From Mercurialis annua (taxonomy: Eukaryota > Streptophyta > Magnoliopsida > Malpighiales > Euphorbiaceae), in NCBI RefSeq assembly GCF_937616625.2, contig NC_065572.1, forward strand, positions 38,343,653-38,407,652: a DNA stretch of 64,000 nt, read 5' to 3'. A program made the position numbers and the translations under genes. A model generated the notes under the pieces. It worked only from the letters and a program-made list of their open reading frames with translations. It was not told the origin of the DNA and searched no databases. Shown here piece after piece: positions 20,291 through 32,935 of this stretch (position 1 is the first letter of the stretch; every line of letters begins with the position of its first letter).

Positions 20291-23200
20291 TGTCACGACC
20301 CAAAATCATGAGTCGCAACCGGCGCTAGGGAATGGGAGTGGTAGCTCCAAAACCCGTAGCAAGCCTAAAACTACTATAAATTTTTTTTTTTGCAAATTAA
20401 ATCATATTTTATATATCACAACAATATCAAAATACGCACGACCCCTGTTTGAAAAATACATCAGAGTTAAAGCGTTTTACAAAATAGAGTCTGTTTCTCT
20501 AAACTACTGCGGACTTGCTAGAATGAGAACTAGGTCTCATGACTCGTACTACTTCCGAGAATTAAAACTTCGGAAGCTTCATTCTCCAAATCGTACCTAA
20601 CTCAACCTGTAAAAATTGGAGTAACAACGGGGTCAGTATAAAACTGAGTGAATACACATAATTACAAGTAATATTACATAAAGGGTGAAAACGTTTGAAA
20701 ACTTCTTTATGTAGAAAATATTCTTTTTGGATCATACTTCATATGATATTACTTCCAAACATACTTCGTATGTTCATTCATATTTCCATGATCACGTACG
20801 TGTCATAAATTAAACGTTTATGTTATAGACGTACCTGATACCTTTGCCTCATTCCTATATCTCATGTACGTTTATACTACGTACATACTTGTCATATTTT
20901 GTTTATTGTTATGATTTTCGATTATCTTTGTTCTTCTCATTAAGTTTCTCTGACTTTATCTTTCTGACATCGATAGCAAAGCCAACCGATGTGTTTCATC
21001 TATCTGACATCGATAGCAAAGCCAACCGATGTGTTTCATCTATCTGACATCGATACCAAAGCCAACCGATGTGTTTCACATACCTGACATCGATAGCAAA
21101 GCCAACCGATGTATTCCTGATCACCTGACATCGATAGCCACGCCAACCGATGTGTCTTATATCATATCTTAATTATTACTCTTATCTCAAATTGATTCTC
21201 GATATATTATGATTAATTTTATCTTCTTATGAGTCCCAAGGACTATTATCGAGAATGGGTGAGATACAGGTCTCGGGATAATTCATTCAAGTTCAACCTT
21301 GCATCTCAGTTCTTATATTTGGCTGTACCATAGTACAATTCTCGTTCTGTTATATTGATCTTTTATGGACCATGACATGCACATTACAATCTACAAACAT
21401 ACATCTATAACACACGCACATATGGGTATTCATTATATTTAAAATCACGTATGTGAACGTACTATGTTTCTTTATAAATATATGAATACTAGTACATATA
21501 GGAATGTACTATACTTTTCTCGTGCATATTTGGTTCGATACTCGTATATTATTCGATATTTGTGTATATAGTACATATAGGGATGTACTATATGCTCTTA
21601 TACGTATCTTATTTGATACATGTATATTACCAAACCTTTGAGTTCATAACATGTTGCTTTTACCCTTCCCCAGTTCTTTAAGCATTCGTATTCATTTCAT
21701 ATAATTATGTTATTTTAATACAAATAACTCAAACATACATACATATACTTTTTCAAACATACTTTTAAACATATAAGTATTCATATAGTCGTCCGTATAT
21801 GAAAATACGCGACTTTATGAATATTAGCAAGTAATTAAAGTGTACTCACAGAACACGCTTATCCAAAAACACTTCGGGGCTTAGACACGTCAAGCTTCCC
21901 GAGCTCTTTGTCCCACTGCCTCTTGCCTCGCCGGATCTAAAACAATTTCAAATCATTTAACTCATATCAGAATCATATTCTAGGATTGATTCTAGACTCG
22001 AGACACGACACGCCACACTCTTTAACCGTCGTGCTTCAAACGTAATCTTTTCCGATAAACGAATCATACTTCTTTCCTTTCTTAATACTTCTCGGTTCAA
22101 TCCTCAATAGAGAATATAGGTTTTCTTAATAAAACCAATTGATATCCATAAACTATCTTATTCCAAACAACTAGTCATATTTTACTCCTTTAACGTCCGA
22201 ATTTCGCATTTTCGGAGTCCGGAAGTCGATATCGGGTTAGGGGATCGTAAAATTAGGTTTTTGAAGTCATTCCCCTTCAAAAGAAGGGTGGTGCACGTCG
22301 TGCACCCCCCTAGTGCACGTCGTGCACCTTCGAATTTGGGAGGTGCACGTCGTGCACCTCCTCAGGGCACGTCGTGCCCCTGCACGACGTGCTCTAACCT
22401 TGAGCACGTCGTGCACCTTCGTGGGCACGACTCCGACCGCTGAAAACGGCCATTCCGACGTGCTAAATCAATCCAAAACTCATCCAACATCCATATAGCA
22501 TCCTAATCTATCCAAAAACACAATAAAAACGTATAAAACGAATCAAATACGTAATCGCGATACGGTTTCGCCGTAACCTAATTTTCAAATCAAAAACCCA
22601 TCCAATAAACTCAAATAAACGGCAAAACGACGTGCTTACCGTGATTACCCGTTGAAATACGATCGTTTCGAGCTATAGAACGTCAAAAACGGACGAGAAA
22701 CGGAGATCGTACGATGAAAACGGTGAGAACGGCGAAGAACGAAAGAAATGAATCTGATGGTTACTGATAGCTTATGTATCATTCGTTTCCTTATCTCATT
22801 TCTTATATATGATTGGCAAATGTACCACTTTAATCCTTCATTTCTTTAACTTAAACCATTTCTCTTTTAAACTTTCTATTTTAACCAAATGCTTAATTAT
22901 TCACTTCAACTCAATTACTTACGTATTATTTATATCCAATAAATAATACTAACCCAATTATTATTATTTTCCGACAATAATCTTTTAATTACTATTCTCG
23001 AAGCTTAATTGGCTAATTGACATTTTGGTCCTTGAACGTTTTCCAAAAGTTACAATTTAGCCCAAAACCTATCCGCGTCCAAATTTTAAAAGGTCTCCGA
23101 TTGACTCGAGACTTTTACCATAGATACTATAAATCATTTCACGGACTTTGGCGAAATAAATTCCATTACGGGATTTATAATTTATTTTATATTAATTTCC

Positions 23201-23338
23201 GAAGTTATTTCATTTAATCCCGCTAATTAGCTTAATAAAATTATTCCAATTTCCCGATATAATTAAATTAAATTCTTCTTAACTTAATTTATCGGAATTC
23301 CGGACACGTGGCACGACTTAATTATTTGGGGTATTACA
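20291..23338 (-). repeat. G3 5' LTR (3048 bp)
   Basis: Nearly identical to 13805-16811 with one more copy of the 40-bp repeat (20964-21158). TATA-like CATATATAAG at 22811-22802. The predicted intron spans 20607-22639 with the same donor (AATCACG|GTAAGC) and acceptor (TTTTTACAG|GTTGAG). The GTGCACG palindromes recur at 22292-22418. In this copy the leader would be transcribed from the TATA, through a first exon of roughly 130 nt, intron, second exon and primer site to gag. Confidence 0.93.
20607..22639 (-). other. Predicted 5'-UTR intron within G3 5' LTR
   Basis: Same boundaries as in the 3' LTR: GTAAGC donor and TTTTTACAG acceptor, 2033 bp. Acceptor-proximal sequence includes ATACTGACCCC, a good plant branch-point-like match. 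Being in the 5' LTR, this is the copy that would be spliced from full-length RNA before Gag translation. Confidence 0.7.
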
Positions 23339-23630
23339 AGAACGAAGCTTCCGAAGTTTTAATTCTCGGAAGTAGTACGAGTCATGAGACTAGGTTCTCA
23401 TTCTAGCAAGTCCGCAGTAGTTTAGAATAGACAGGCTCTGTTTTATAAAACGCTTTAACTCTGATGTATATTTCAAACAGGGGTCGTGCGTATTTTGATA
23501 TTATTATCATATATAAAATATGATTTGATTTGCAAAAAATTTATATGTATTTTCAGGCTTGCTACGGGTTTTGGAGCTATCACTCCCATTCCCTAGCGCC
23601 GATCGCGGCTCAATAATTTGGATCGTGACA
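23339..23630 (+). repeat. G2 5' LTR, second part
   Basis: Resumes after the AGAAC duplication and ends GGATCGTGACA. Matches 27530-27817 of the 3' LTR. Confidence 0.93.
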
Positions 23631-23651
23631 AAGTTGGTATCAGAGCAATGG
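23631..23651 (+). promoter_or_regulatory. G2 primer-binding site (initiator tRNA-Met type)
   Basis: TGGTATCAGAGC starts at 23635, four bases after the LTR end, with further identity (AATGG) shared with G3. Confidence 0.93.
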
Positions 23652-24473
23652 TTTAGTATTCATAGGCCATTGTTCTTTTGTGATTGGAGTTCAGGAATGA
23701 GTCGGTCAGTACCTAGGAACTACTGCGGATTTTAGGGATTTTCCAGTCATGTCTCTTGAACGTTATCATCGTTTTCATCGATTTTTTTTAACGTTTTCCA
23801 AAAACGTCCTCTCCTATATGTGCTAATAGGAGTCGAGTTAGATGTGTGCGTGAGCACAATACATGTTTGTGTTTACTCGAATAAGCAGTACGCTTTCGAG
23901 TATCTATAGTCTGTAAAGAGTTATATACTCTCGAAACTCATATTATATAAGAATATCATCAATAATGATGATGAGATTGAAATGATCAGCTGTTATATGA
24001 TTGATAAGATGAGATATGTATTGTTTTGTAGCGCGATCACTCAGGAGAGTGGTATGCTCACAGGTATGTACGCCTGTGATAATATATTCGATATATGAAA
24101 TGTATGTTTGTGATTGGTTGTTATAAATAGAACTTGCGCTTATTGATTAGCTACTGTTTAATTTTTGCTAAGTTTACAGTGAGCGGAATGCTCGCAAGAC
24201 TTAAAACATGCGACGTCACCGAGGAAAATCTAGGGAATACTGATTTTCTTTGGATTTGATTGACATAGAATATTTATAGACATGCGTAGCATAGGAATGA
24301 AACATGTACATATGACTATATGATTTTAATGTTCCGCTAAGTCTATAAGGAACGGAATACTCTAGAAACTACCAAGTTTCTGACATGGCCAAGTTAAGCC
24401 AAAAGGAACTTGTTTGTGATGGTTTATTTATGCTATGTTTTAAGGGACACATCGAGAATTCTATACGAATAGA
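23652..24473 (+). other. G2 untranslated leader
   Basis: About 0.82 kb, collinear with the leader of G3 on the opposite strand. No open frame of note. Confidence 0.7.
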
Positions 24474-25607
24474 ATGGCCGAGCAAAGAACTACACAAGCG
24501 CGTGCAGTCGCACAACTCGTAAACGAGACCCGCGAGGAGGCCAGAGGTAATACGGGCGAATATGACCCGGTCCAATTGGCAGGTAGAGGCCGTGGACGGG
24601 GCAGAGACCAAGAGGAACCTGGAGTAGGCCAAGTCGGGAACGTGCAGGCACCAGGAGTGCCGCAACCACCCAATATCGATGTTAATCAACTGGCAGCAGA
24701 GGTAACTGATATGCGGAATTGTATGTTAATGATGGGGCAGTTGATACAACGACAGTATCAACGCGAAGAGAGAAACACAGATAGAGATTTGTTATTGGCT
24801 TATACGAAGTTAAACTCAAAGAAGTTTGACGGATCAAGCGATGCACTTGATTTCCTCGAAGAAGTTGAGCAGAACGCTCGTAGACTCCAAGCAGACGAAA
24901 GACAAACAGTAATGTTGACCGAGATGTCAATGAAAGGTTCAGCCATGGATTGGTTTCGACAAGTAATCAGACCGATAATGGCTCAAATAACATGGGCAGA
25001 GTTTGTGACCCGATTTAAAGAATTCTTCCTACCATTCGCTGTGGTTGAAGGTAATAGAGATAAGTTATTATCATTATCTCGAGGTGATGGATCAGTTCAC
25101 GATTATGTCGCTGAGTTTAATCGACTGAGCAGATTTGCTCCAGATTTAATGATAGATAGGGTCCAAGTTAATACAAGATTCGCGAATGGATTAGGATCTC
25201 AATTTATAGGATTATTGAGTCATACTGATAAAGAGTTTGTTCAGCTTGTGGATAGTGCGAAACAAATGGAACGAGCACTCATCCATTTCGATGAAATTCC
25301 CGATCCTTCACGTTCAAATCAGACAAGAAGTGAACGTTTGAATTGCGGACATCAAACGTCTAGTCAAGTGAGAGAAGAAGTTGAGCGACGACATGGCCGG
25401 ACTCATAAGAAGGTCTGACAAGGAAAAATAGCCAAAAGGGCTAGAACCATTAGTCTGAAGTCTGAACAAGGAAGTTCAAGCCTTACAAACCCCATATGTC
25501 CACAATGTGGCAGAAGACACTTAGGTGTTTGTCAGGCTGCAAGGGATGTATGCTTTAAGTGTGGACAACAAGGTCACTACGAGAACGAATGCCCACTTAC
25601 CATGTAA
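24474..25607 (+). pseudogene. gag: G2 Gag polyprotein with one premature stop
   Basis: Same 377-codon layout as G3's gag and highly similar throughout (MAEQRTTQARAVAQLVNE, capsid block with AMDWFRQVIRPIM and SVHDYVAEFNRLSR). The frame from ATG 24474 meets TGA at 25416-25418 (codon 315), then continues in the same frame through CPQCGRRHLGVC and CFKCGQQGHYENEC to TAA 25605-25607. The capsid part would be made, but the zinc knuckles would be lost without readthrough. G3 has an Arg codon at the stop position, so a CGA-to-TGA change is a likely origin. Lack of the nucleocapsid knuckles would impair RNA packaging, so this copy is probably dead as a Gag source. Confidence 0.93.
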
Positions 25608-26773
25608 CAGAATACCACGAATCATGTGAAATGCCCAACAATTTCGTCTCTTCAATGATGTTTGGTTAAAAATTACAAGATAGACCACATAGTAGCTGTG
25701 GAAGTTATGGAATTCAAACACAAGAAGCTCAATAATGATTGGACCTCTTGAGTTAATCTAGTTCAAAGGAGAACGTTTAGGACGTGAGTTTAGCACGACG
25801 CCTGAAACAGACGAATAGGGTTACATCTTTTCGTATGTAATAGGTATGTTTAGTTTGTGAGTGACAGAGCGTTAATCGCTACAAATAAAAAGTTTGTACA
25901 GAGTCTTATGTCGATAGAAACTTACGTAAATTTCGTTTTGTGAAAAGAAATGTATTTGATGAAATAAAATGTTTTGAAAAGACATAATTGTGCCCGGACA
26001 CGAATCATAAAGACATCGCATTGACACGAATAGAATTGCATCACTACATCCATATTGCATTCACTAATAGGACATGCATCATATACATTGTGTATGTCTG
26101 AAAATGAAAAAGAGGAGTGTCATTGCAACTCTTGTGATGAGAGAAGTCATCACACCGGCGCACAATTATGACATGATTTGAAAATGAAAGGTATCGTGAT
26201 TTTAAACGAACGAGTTTTCAAACGTAAGTACGCTCAGACAATGACTCTGTACCTAGAGGCATAGGACAAGACTGATCATCTTGTTAGGCCTACATAAGAA
26301 TATACATGTATAGAATAACGAATAGTGTATCGTGAAGCGAGAGGTATCAAGATTTGAATTGCAAATCTTTAAAGCAGTCTTGTATGTAGAATACAAGTAC
26401 AATGGCGTTACTTTACACATGTAAAGTGATAGTGACCACGTTTAAATTCCAAGCATGTTTACCTCTACGACGAGGAAATCGAACATAGAAGTTAATAACG
26501 TCAGGAATATGAACCCTACGTATAAACCAACGTTGTTCGAGAAGGTCGAATAAAGAGAATTGATTCATAATAAATATGAATCAAGTATTAAGTAGTAAAA
26601 GAAGAGTAATGGATTGTCTAAACGAGGGAGCTTGGTGACGAAAATTATCGTCCCTAAAGATAAAGTATATATGTGAGTACAACTGAACTCACTATGGAGG
26701 AAGATCAAAAAGGTAAACTATTATGGCGGATTGTAAGAATACAATTAAACAAAGTATGTAAGAAAGGTATATG
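25608..26773 (+). other. G2 3' non-coding interior
   Basis: About 1.2 kb without pol. Homologous to G3 16847-18315. Carries the inverted arms CATAATTGTGCCCGG (25983-25997) and CCGGCGCACAATTATG (26155-26170) with about 157 bp between them. Confidence 0.7.
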
Positions 26774-26809
26774 AAAATTCGAGGACGAATTTTTATAAGG
26801 GGGGAAGAA
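26774..26809 (+). promoter_or_regulatory. G2 polypurine tract and hairpin
   Basis: AAAATTCG (26774-26781), AGGA, CGAATTTT (26786-26793), then a purine tract GGGGGGAAGAA immediately before the LTR start TGTAATACCCC at 26810. Confidence 0.9.
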
Positions 26810-27817
26810 TGTAATACCCCAAATAATTAATTCGTGCCACGTGTCGAGAATTCCGATAAATTAAGTTAAGAAGAATTTAATTTAATTATGTCGGGAAATT
26901 GGAATAATTTTATTAAGCTAATTAGCGGGATTAAGGAAATAACTTCAGAAATTAAAATAAAATAAATTATAAATCCCATAACGGAATTCATTTCGCCAAA
27001 GTCCGCGAAATGATTTATAATATTTATGGTAAAAATCTCGGGTCAATCGGAGACCTTTGAAAATTTGGACGCGGATGCATTTTGGGGCCAAATTGCAATT
27101 TATGAAAAGTTTAAGGAATAAAGTGCAAATTAGCCAATTAAGCCTCGAGAATAACAATTAAAAGATTATTCACGGAATATAATAATTCTCGGTTAGTATT
27201 ATTTATTTGGATATAAATAATACATACGTAATTGAGTTAAAGTAAGTAATTAACTGTTTAGTAAAAATAGAAAGTTTAAAAGATAAATGGTTTAAGTTAA
27301 AGAAATGAAGGATCAAAGTGTCAATTGGCCATTATATATATATAACCTTCATCATGAAGGAATGAAGCCTCCAGAACCTAAAACTATCAGATGCTTTCAT
27401 TTCCATTTTCGACGATCATTACGGTTCCGTCGCTCGATCTTCGTTCCTCGTCCGTTTCCGACGTTCTATAGCTCGAAACGATCGTATTTCAGTGGCGAAT
27501 CACGGTTGAGTTAGGTATGATGTGGAGAACGAAGCTTCCGAAGTTTTAATTCTCGGAAGTAGTACGAGTCATGAGACTAGGTTCTCATTCTAGCAAGTCC
27601 GCAGTAGTTTAGAATAGACAGGCTCTGTTTTATAAAATGCTTTAACTCTGATGTATATTTCAAACAGGGGTCGTGCGTATTTTGATATTATTATCATATA
27701 TAAAATATGATTTGATTTGCGAAAAATTTATATGTATTTTCAGGCTTGCTACGGGTTTTGGAGCTACCACTCCCATTCCCTAGCGCCGGTCGCGGCTCAA
27801 TAATTTGGATCGTGACA
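26810..27817 (+). repeat. G2 3' LTR (1008 bp, no intron)
   Basis: TGTAATACCCC...GGATCGTGACA. TATA-like TATATATATAACC near 27331-27346. At about 27500-27517 the LTR reads AATCACGGTTGAGTTAGG without interruption, the exact ligation of the two flanks of the G3 LTR intron. Confidence 0.95.
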
Positions 27818-30186
27818 GCTTAGATCGCTAAAAAAGTGAAATGTTTGGAATGGTTTCGTAATGTTTGTAAACGTTTACCTTAAATCGCGAAAAAGGTGAA
27901 ACGTTTGAATTTGTTTCGTAATGTTTGTAAATGTTTGGCATCAATTGCCAAAAAGGTGAAACGTTTGGATTTGTTTCGTAACGTTTGGCTTAAATTGCTA
28001 AAAAGGTGAAACGTTTAGCTTTATTTCGTAACGTTTGTAAACAAATCCAAACATTTGGCTTAGATCGCTAAAAAAGTGAAACGTTTGGAATGGTTTCATA
28101 ATGTTTGTAAAGGTTTACCTTAAATCGCGAAAAAGGTGAAACGTTTGAATTTGTTTCGTAATGTTTGTAAATGTTTGGCATCAATCGCCAAAAAGGTGAA
28201 ACGTTTGGATTTGTTTCGTAACGTTTGGCTTAAATTGCTAAAAAGGTGAAACGTTTAGCTTTATTTCTTAACGTTTGTAAACAAATCCAAACATTTGGCT
28301 TAGATCGCTAAAAACGTGAAACGTTTGGATTTGTTTCGTAAAGTTTGTAAACGTTTGGCTTATATTGCAAAAAAGGTGAAACGTTTGTAAATGTTTGGCT
28401 TAAATCGCCAAAAAGGTGAAACGTTTGTTTGTTTCCTAACGTTTTAAACGTTTGGCTTAAATCGATAAAAAGGAGAAACGTTTGGTTTTGTTTTGTAATG
28501 TTTGTAAACGTTTGGCTTAAATTGATAATAAGGTTAAACATTTGTAAACGTTTGGCTTAAATTGCTAAAAAGGTGAAATGTTTGTTTTGTTTCGTAACGT
28601 TTTAAACGTTTGGCATAAATTTCTAAAAAGAGGAAATGTTTGGATTTGTTTTGTAACGTTTGTAATCGTTTGGATTGGTTTCGTAACGTTTTAAATGTTT
28701 TGTTTAAATCGCTAAAAGGGTAAAACGTTTGGATTTGTTTCGTATCCCTTTAAACGTTTGGATTGGGTTTGTAACGTTTGTAAACGTATGGCATAGATCG
28801 CTAAAAATGTGAAACGTTTGGATTTGTTTCGTACGTTTTAAACGTTTGGATTGGATTCGTTTGGCTTAAATCGTAAATAAGATTAAACGTTTGCATTTGT
28901 TTCGTAACGTTTGTAAATGTTGGCTTAAATCGCTATAAAGGTGAAACGTTTGGATTTGTTTCGTAATGTATTAAACGTGTGTTTCACATTTTTAGCAATT
29001 TAAGCAAAACGTTTACAAACGTTACGAAACAAAACCAAACGTTCCCCCTTTTTAGCGGTTTAAGCCAAAACTTTAAAACGTGACAAAACTAATCCAAACG
29101 TTTACAAACGTTACGAAACAAATCCAAATGTTTCTCCTTTTTAGTGATTTAAGCCAAACGTTTACAAACGTAAAGAAACAAATCCAAAAGTTTCACCTTT
29201 TTAGCGATTTAAGCCAAAACGTTAACAAACGTTACGAAACAAATCCAAACGTTTCCCCTTTTTAGCAATTTAAGCCAAATGTTATGAAACAAATTCAAAC
29301 TTTTCCCCTTTTTAGTAATTTAAGCCAAACGTTTAAAACGTTACGAAACAAATCTAAACTTTTCCCCTTTTTAGCGATTTAAGCCAAACGTTTAAAACGT
29401 TACGAAACCAATCCAAACGTCTAAAAAGTTATGAAACCAATCCAAACGTTTAAAACGTTATGAAACTAATGCAAACATTTCACCTATTTAGCGATTTAAG
29501 CAAAACATTTAAAACGTTACAAAACCAATCCAAACGTCTAAAACATTACGAAACAAATCCAAACGTTTATAAAGGTTACGAAACAAATCCAAACGTTTCA
29601 CCTTTTTAGCTATTTAATCCAAACATTTACAAAAGTTATAAAACCAATCCAAACATTTAAAACATTACGAAAAACTCCAAATGTTTCCCCTTTAGCGATT
29701 TCATAACGTTTGTAAACGTTTGGTTTAAATCGCTAAAAAGGGGAAACGTTTGGTTTTGTTTTGTAACGTTTGTAAACGTTTGGCTTAGATCGCTTAAAAG
29801 TGTGAAACATTTTATTTTGTTTCGTATTATTTGTAAACGTTTGGCTTCAATCTCTAAAAAGGTGAAACGTTTGGATTTGTTTCATAACGTTTGTAAACGT
29901 TTGGCTTATATTTCTAAAAATGTGAAAAGTTTAGATTTGTTTCGTAACGTTTGTAAACGTTTGGCTTAAATCGCTAAAAATGTGAAATGTTTGAATTTGT
30001 TTCGTAACGTTTTAAACCTTTGAATTGATTTTATAATGTTTTAAACGTTTGGCTTAAATCGCTAAAAAGGTGAAACGTTTGGTTTTATTTCGTAATGTTT
30101 GTAAACGTTTCGCTTCAATCGCTAAAAAGGTGAAATGTTTGGTTTTGTTTCGTAACGTTTGCCTTAAATCGCTAAAAATGCGAAAC
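27818..30186. repeat. 60-bp satellite array, block 3, with 240-bp higher-order repeat
   Basis: GCTTAGATCGCTAAAAA recurs at 27818, 28058 and 28298, exactly 240 bp (four monomers) apart, with matching private variants (GTTTACCTTAAATCGCG, GTTTAGCTTTATTTC). Forward polarity to about 28980, reverse about 28981-29695, forward about 29700-30186. Confidence 0.93.
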
Positions 30187-32899
30187 TGTCACGATCCAAT
30201 TTCAAGGATCGGGACCGGCGCTTGGGTATGGGTATGGTCGTACCAAAACCCGTAGCAAGCCTTGCGGATAATTATACAACATATAAACATGCAAGAAAAC
30301 CAGTGCTCGGGGGCAGCTGAGACTCCAACCTAAGTGCAGCAGTTTATATCACAACTTAAATAATAACTTAAATATCTGATGCTCGGCTAAAGCCCGAGAC
30401 TCAACAGCATGCCTTATATATAACATATAAACCAAAGTATAACATGCCAAAGTTAATAACAAAACAATCGGACCAATCCGACAAAATAACATAAGATATC
30501 CATAATAAATAATCTAGCTCTATTGCGGTCTAAGTGTTTAAAACCGTTGACTAGTTTAAATAGCATAAAACCTCCAAGAAATCAAAGAATAGGGGATGAC
30601 AAAAGCTCTCAAATAATAACCCTTGAAAAATTGGAAAAACAACGGGCTCAGATATACTGAGATGAGTTCATAATGCTATGTATATTTATTAAGATTAAAA
30701 CCCTTAAAATCAAATCCTTTTATACTAATATACTTATATACTTGATCATGGAATACAATATTGAAATGAAATCCCAAAGTGTATATATATCCCAAAGTAT
30801 AATCCAAAGTAGATGGGAACAAATCCTCATCAATTCCCAATGTAGGCCAGACATTGGTCAGCCAATCCCAAACTATTTAACGGTGCACACAGTCTCGATA
30901 CAAGCCTATTGAGTAGCTCATTCCAATCCAGATCCATAATCATTAAAAACAGTTCGTAAACAATTATAATACTAAAATAATTTGCGGTACTTAATAAAGC
31001 GGTAAATAACACTACAAACTCATTGCTTGCAAATCCACGTGATAGCCTGTCAAGCAACCTAAACCTGCTCTGACTCCGAAGCACGAACAGTCGACGGGTC
31101 TAGAAACAAAACTTAAGTTAAAAACAATTCATCCCCTAACTCTAAGAATACTAGACACCACATAGGACTAGTATCTCCACCACAAGCCAAAGTATATACC
31201 AAGGTATAACAATCAAACGTATACAATCCAAAGCCAAAGTAATACCAGAGTCAAATAATAAGTTAAGCATAGCCAAGTGAAATCCCAAAGTAGTGAATTA
31301 GCCGAGTTATACAACGATAAGCTTAATCTCATATGTCGGGCGACCCAAGTCTAACCCGACCTAGTGTTATGCCAGAGTAAAACCAAAGTATATCTGGAAC
31401 CTTTAAATCAAAATATTGCTCATTTGAAAATACGGAACTCAACCTAGTTTAACAATAAAGATGCACATTTACAACAAACCCAAAGCTAGCCACACTTGGC
31501 CAAAACACCCAAAGTAGACACAAGCGTGTCACAACACTTAAATAGGTTCTAAATATGCATATGAGTTCACCAACTCAGATATGAAAATGAAGAAGCCAAA
31601 CCAACCATTTACATGACATAAAATTTCCACCTTATATCTTAACAACATGAAATCAAACCAATGATCTTTGAATAATGTCAACATGTTACAAACGCCCAAA
31701 ACTACCTATAATACACATATGGGCAGCAACAAACATCATATGAATCAACCAAAGTGTGTTCATGCAACATGGACCAAAACTCAACCTTAAATCCTATTCA
31801 TCAAACCAAACAAGCAAGATTTGATTTCATCAATTAACATCAGCCCCAAACGAAGATTTACAGCCGTAGGACACTATCTAAAAACTGCGAATAATCATAA
31901 CAAGATCAACCAAAAAGTATAGTATACAACTTAGAAATCGATCTTGAGAAACCCATGTAAGAAATATGAAATTACATCCATTGGTCATGCAAACTCAGTC
32001 ACTAAATACACCCAAACAGTGGCAATCATCATCCCCAACGATTGCATGAAACACATAAATCAAATTACAATTTATCAACTGGTAAAACTTGCACAAGCAA
32101 CTACATGATTGTAAAGCATCAAACCAAGCACTTAACTTCAGAATCGGCATACTCAAAACAGTAAACAACAACCATAATTATCAACAAACAAGAGTAATGC
32201 TTAAACGAACGAATCGCTACGTACCAAGAATGAATGAAACGTGATTTAACACCATAAGGAACAAGGATTAATGAACCAGCAAAATAAAAAGTACGTAATA
32301 GCCCTACAATGATCCAGGAACAAAAAAAGAATGAGTTACCAAAGACCAAATGGTAATCGAATGAGAGCGGATGAATGGAGAGTGAGAGTATCTTACCGAA
32401 AACCAACGATTTGAGAAGGATTTGATGGAAAACGAATTAAATTAGAGAGTTTAATAGTATTTAGGTCGGCTAGGGTTTAATATGAGTGTAGGTAATGTTT
32501 AAATCAGAAAAAGGGCTCTATTTAAAGGCCCCAAAATGAAAAAACACGACAGGCGCGTTGCGAGGCGCGATGGCCCAACGCGCCCTCCGACGCGCCTCCG
32601 ATTTGATCCAACAGTCAACTTTTTCTCGTGCACAACCTATCCAAAAATGATCCCGATCCAACAGTGCAATTGGGAGATATGGATGTTTTATCAAGACATG
32701 TCACATTCAAAAGGCACACGAACACATCATCGATTATAAAACTGATACAAATTAAATCACCATCGAAAACTCACACGACACATACAGGATACAACTTAAA
32801 CCCCAAACATAGTGTCACACTTGCTAAGTCAACCATTAACAATCCGAAACTAAATCGGAAACACAACAAAACCATGACGGAAAAACACGGGATATTACA
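30187..32899 (-). repeat. G4 3' LTR (2713 bp)
   Basis: LTR-end hairpin CGATCC with GGATCG (30192-30211). Predicted intron 30622-32396: donor TTCG|GTAAGA and acceptor AATTTTTCAAG|GGTTATT. TATA-like CTTTAAATAG at 32527-32518. A GC-rich patch of GCGCGTTGCGAGGCGCG-type sequence lies at 32550-32600. Confidence 0.9.
30622..32396 (-). other. Predicted intron within G4 3' LTR
   Basis: The donor context CG|GTAAG and the acceptor block (CTGAGCCCGTTG, T-rich tract, CCAATTTTTCAAG) match G1 and G3 in position and sequence. The copy in the 5' LTR spans 37745-39259. The interior between the sites is rich in CCCAAAGTATA motifs. Confidence 0.5.
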
Positions 32900-32935
32900 A
32901 TCTCCCCAACTTATATAAAATTCGTCTTCGAATTT
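32900..32935 (-). promoter_or_regulatory. G4 polypurine tract and hairpin
   Basis: On the minus strand AAATTCG-AAGA-CGAATTT (32935-32918) precedes AAGTTGGGGAGAT and the LTR start. Confidence 0.85.

Larger units (their letters stand above)
13805..23338 (-). mobile_element. G3: gag-only Ty3/gypsy element (TR-GAG-like) nested in G2's 5' LTR
   Basis: The 9534-bp element is flanked by the 5-bp duplication AGAAC (13800-13804 and 23339-23343). Read on the minus strand: 5' LTR (23338-20291), primer site, leader of about 0.84 kb, intact gag, 3' non-coding region of about 1.5 kb, polypurine tract, 3' LTR (16811-13805). The interior of 3479 bp has no pol. The LTRs differ by one extra 40-bp repeat unit and scattered substitutions seen by eye, and gag is open, so this looks like the youngest gypsy insertion here. 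Confidence 0.94.
13083..27817 (+). mobile_element. G2: gag-only Ty3/gypsy element (TR-GAG-like), interrupted by G3
   Basis: A 5-bp target duplication GCTTA (13078-13082 and 27818-27822) flanks two LTRs of about 1008 bp. Removing G3 and its target duplication leaves an element of about 5.2 kb: 5' LTR, initiator-Met primer site at 23635, gag with one stop, a non-coding 3' region, a polypurine tract and a 3' LTR. No protease, RT or integrase is present, so it must rely on enzymes in trans. Both LTRs lack the 2-kb segment found in G3's LTRs. Confidence 0.93.
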
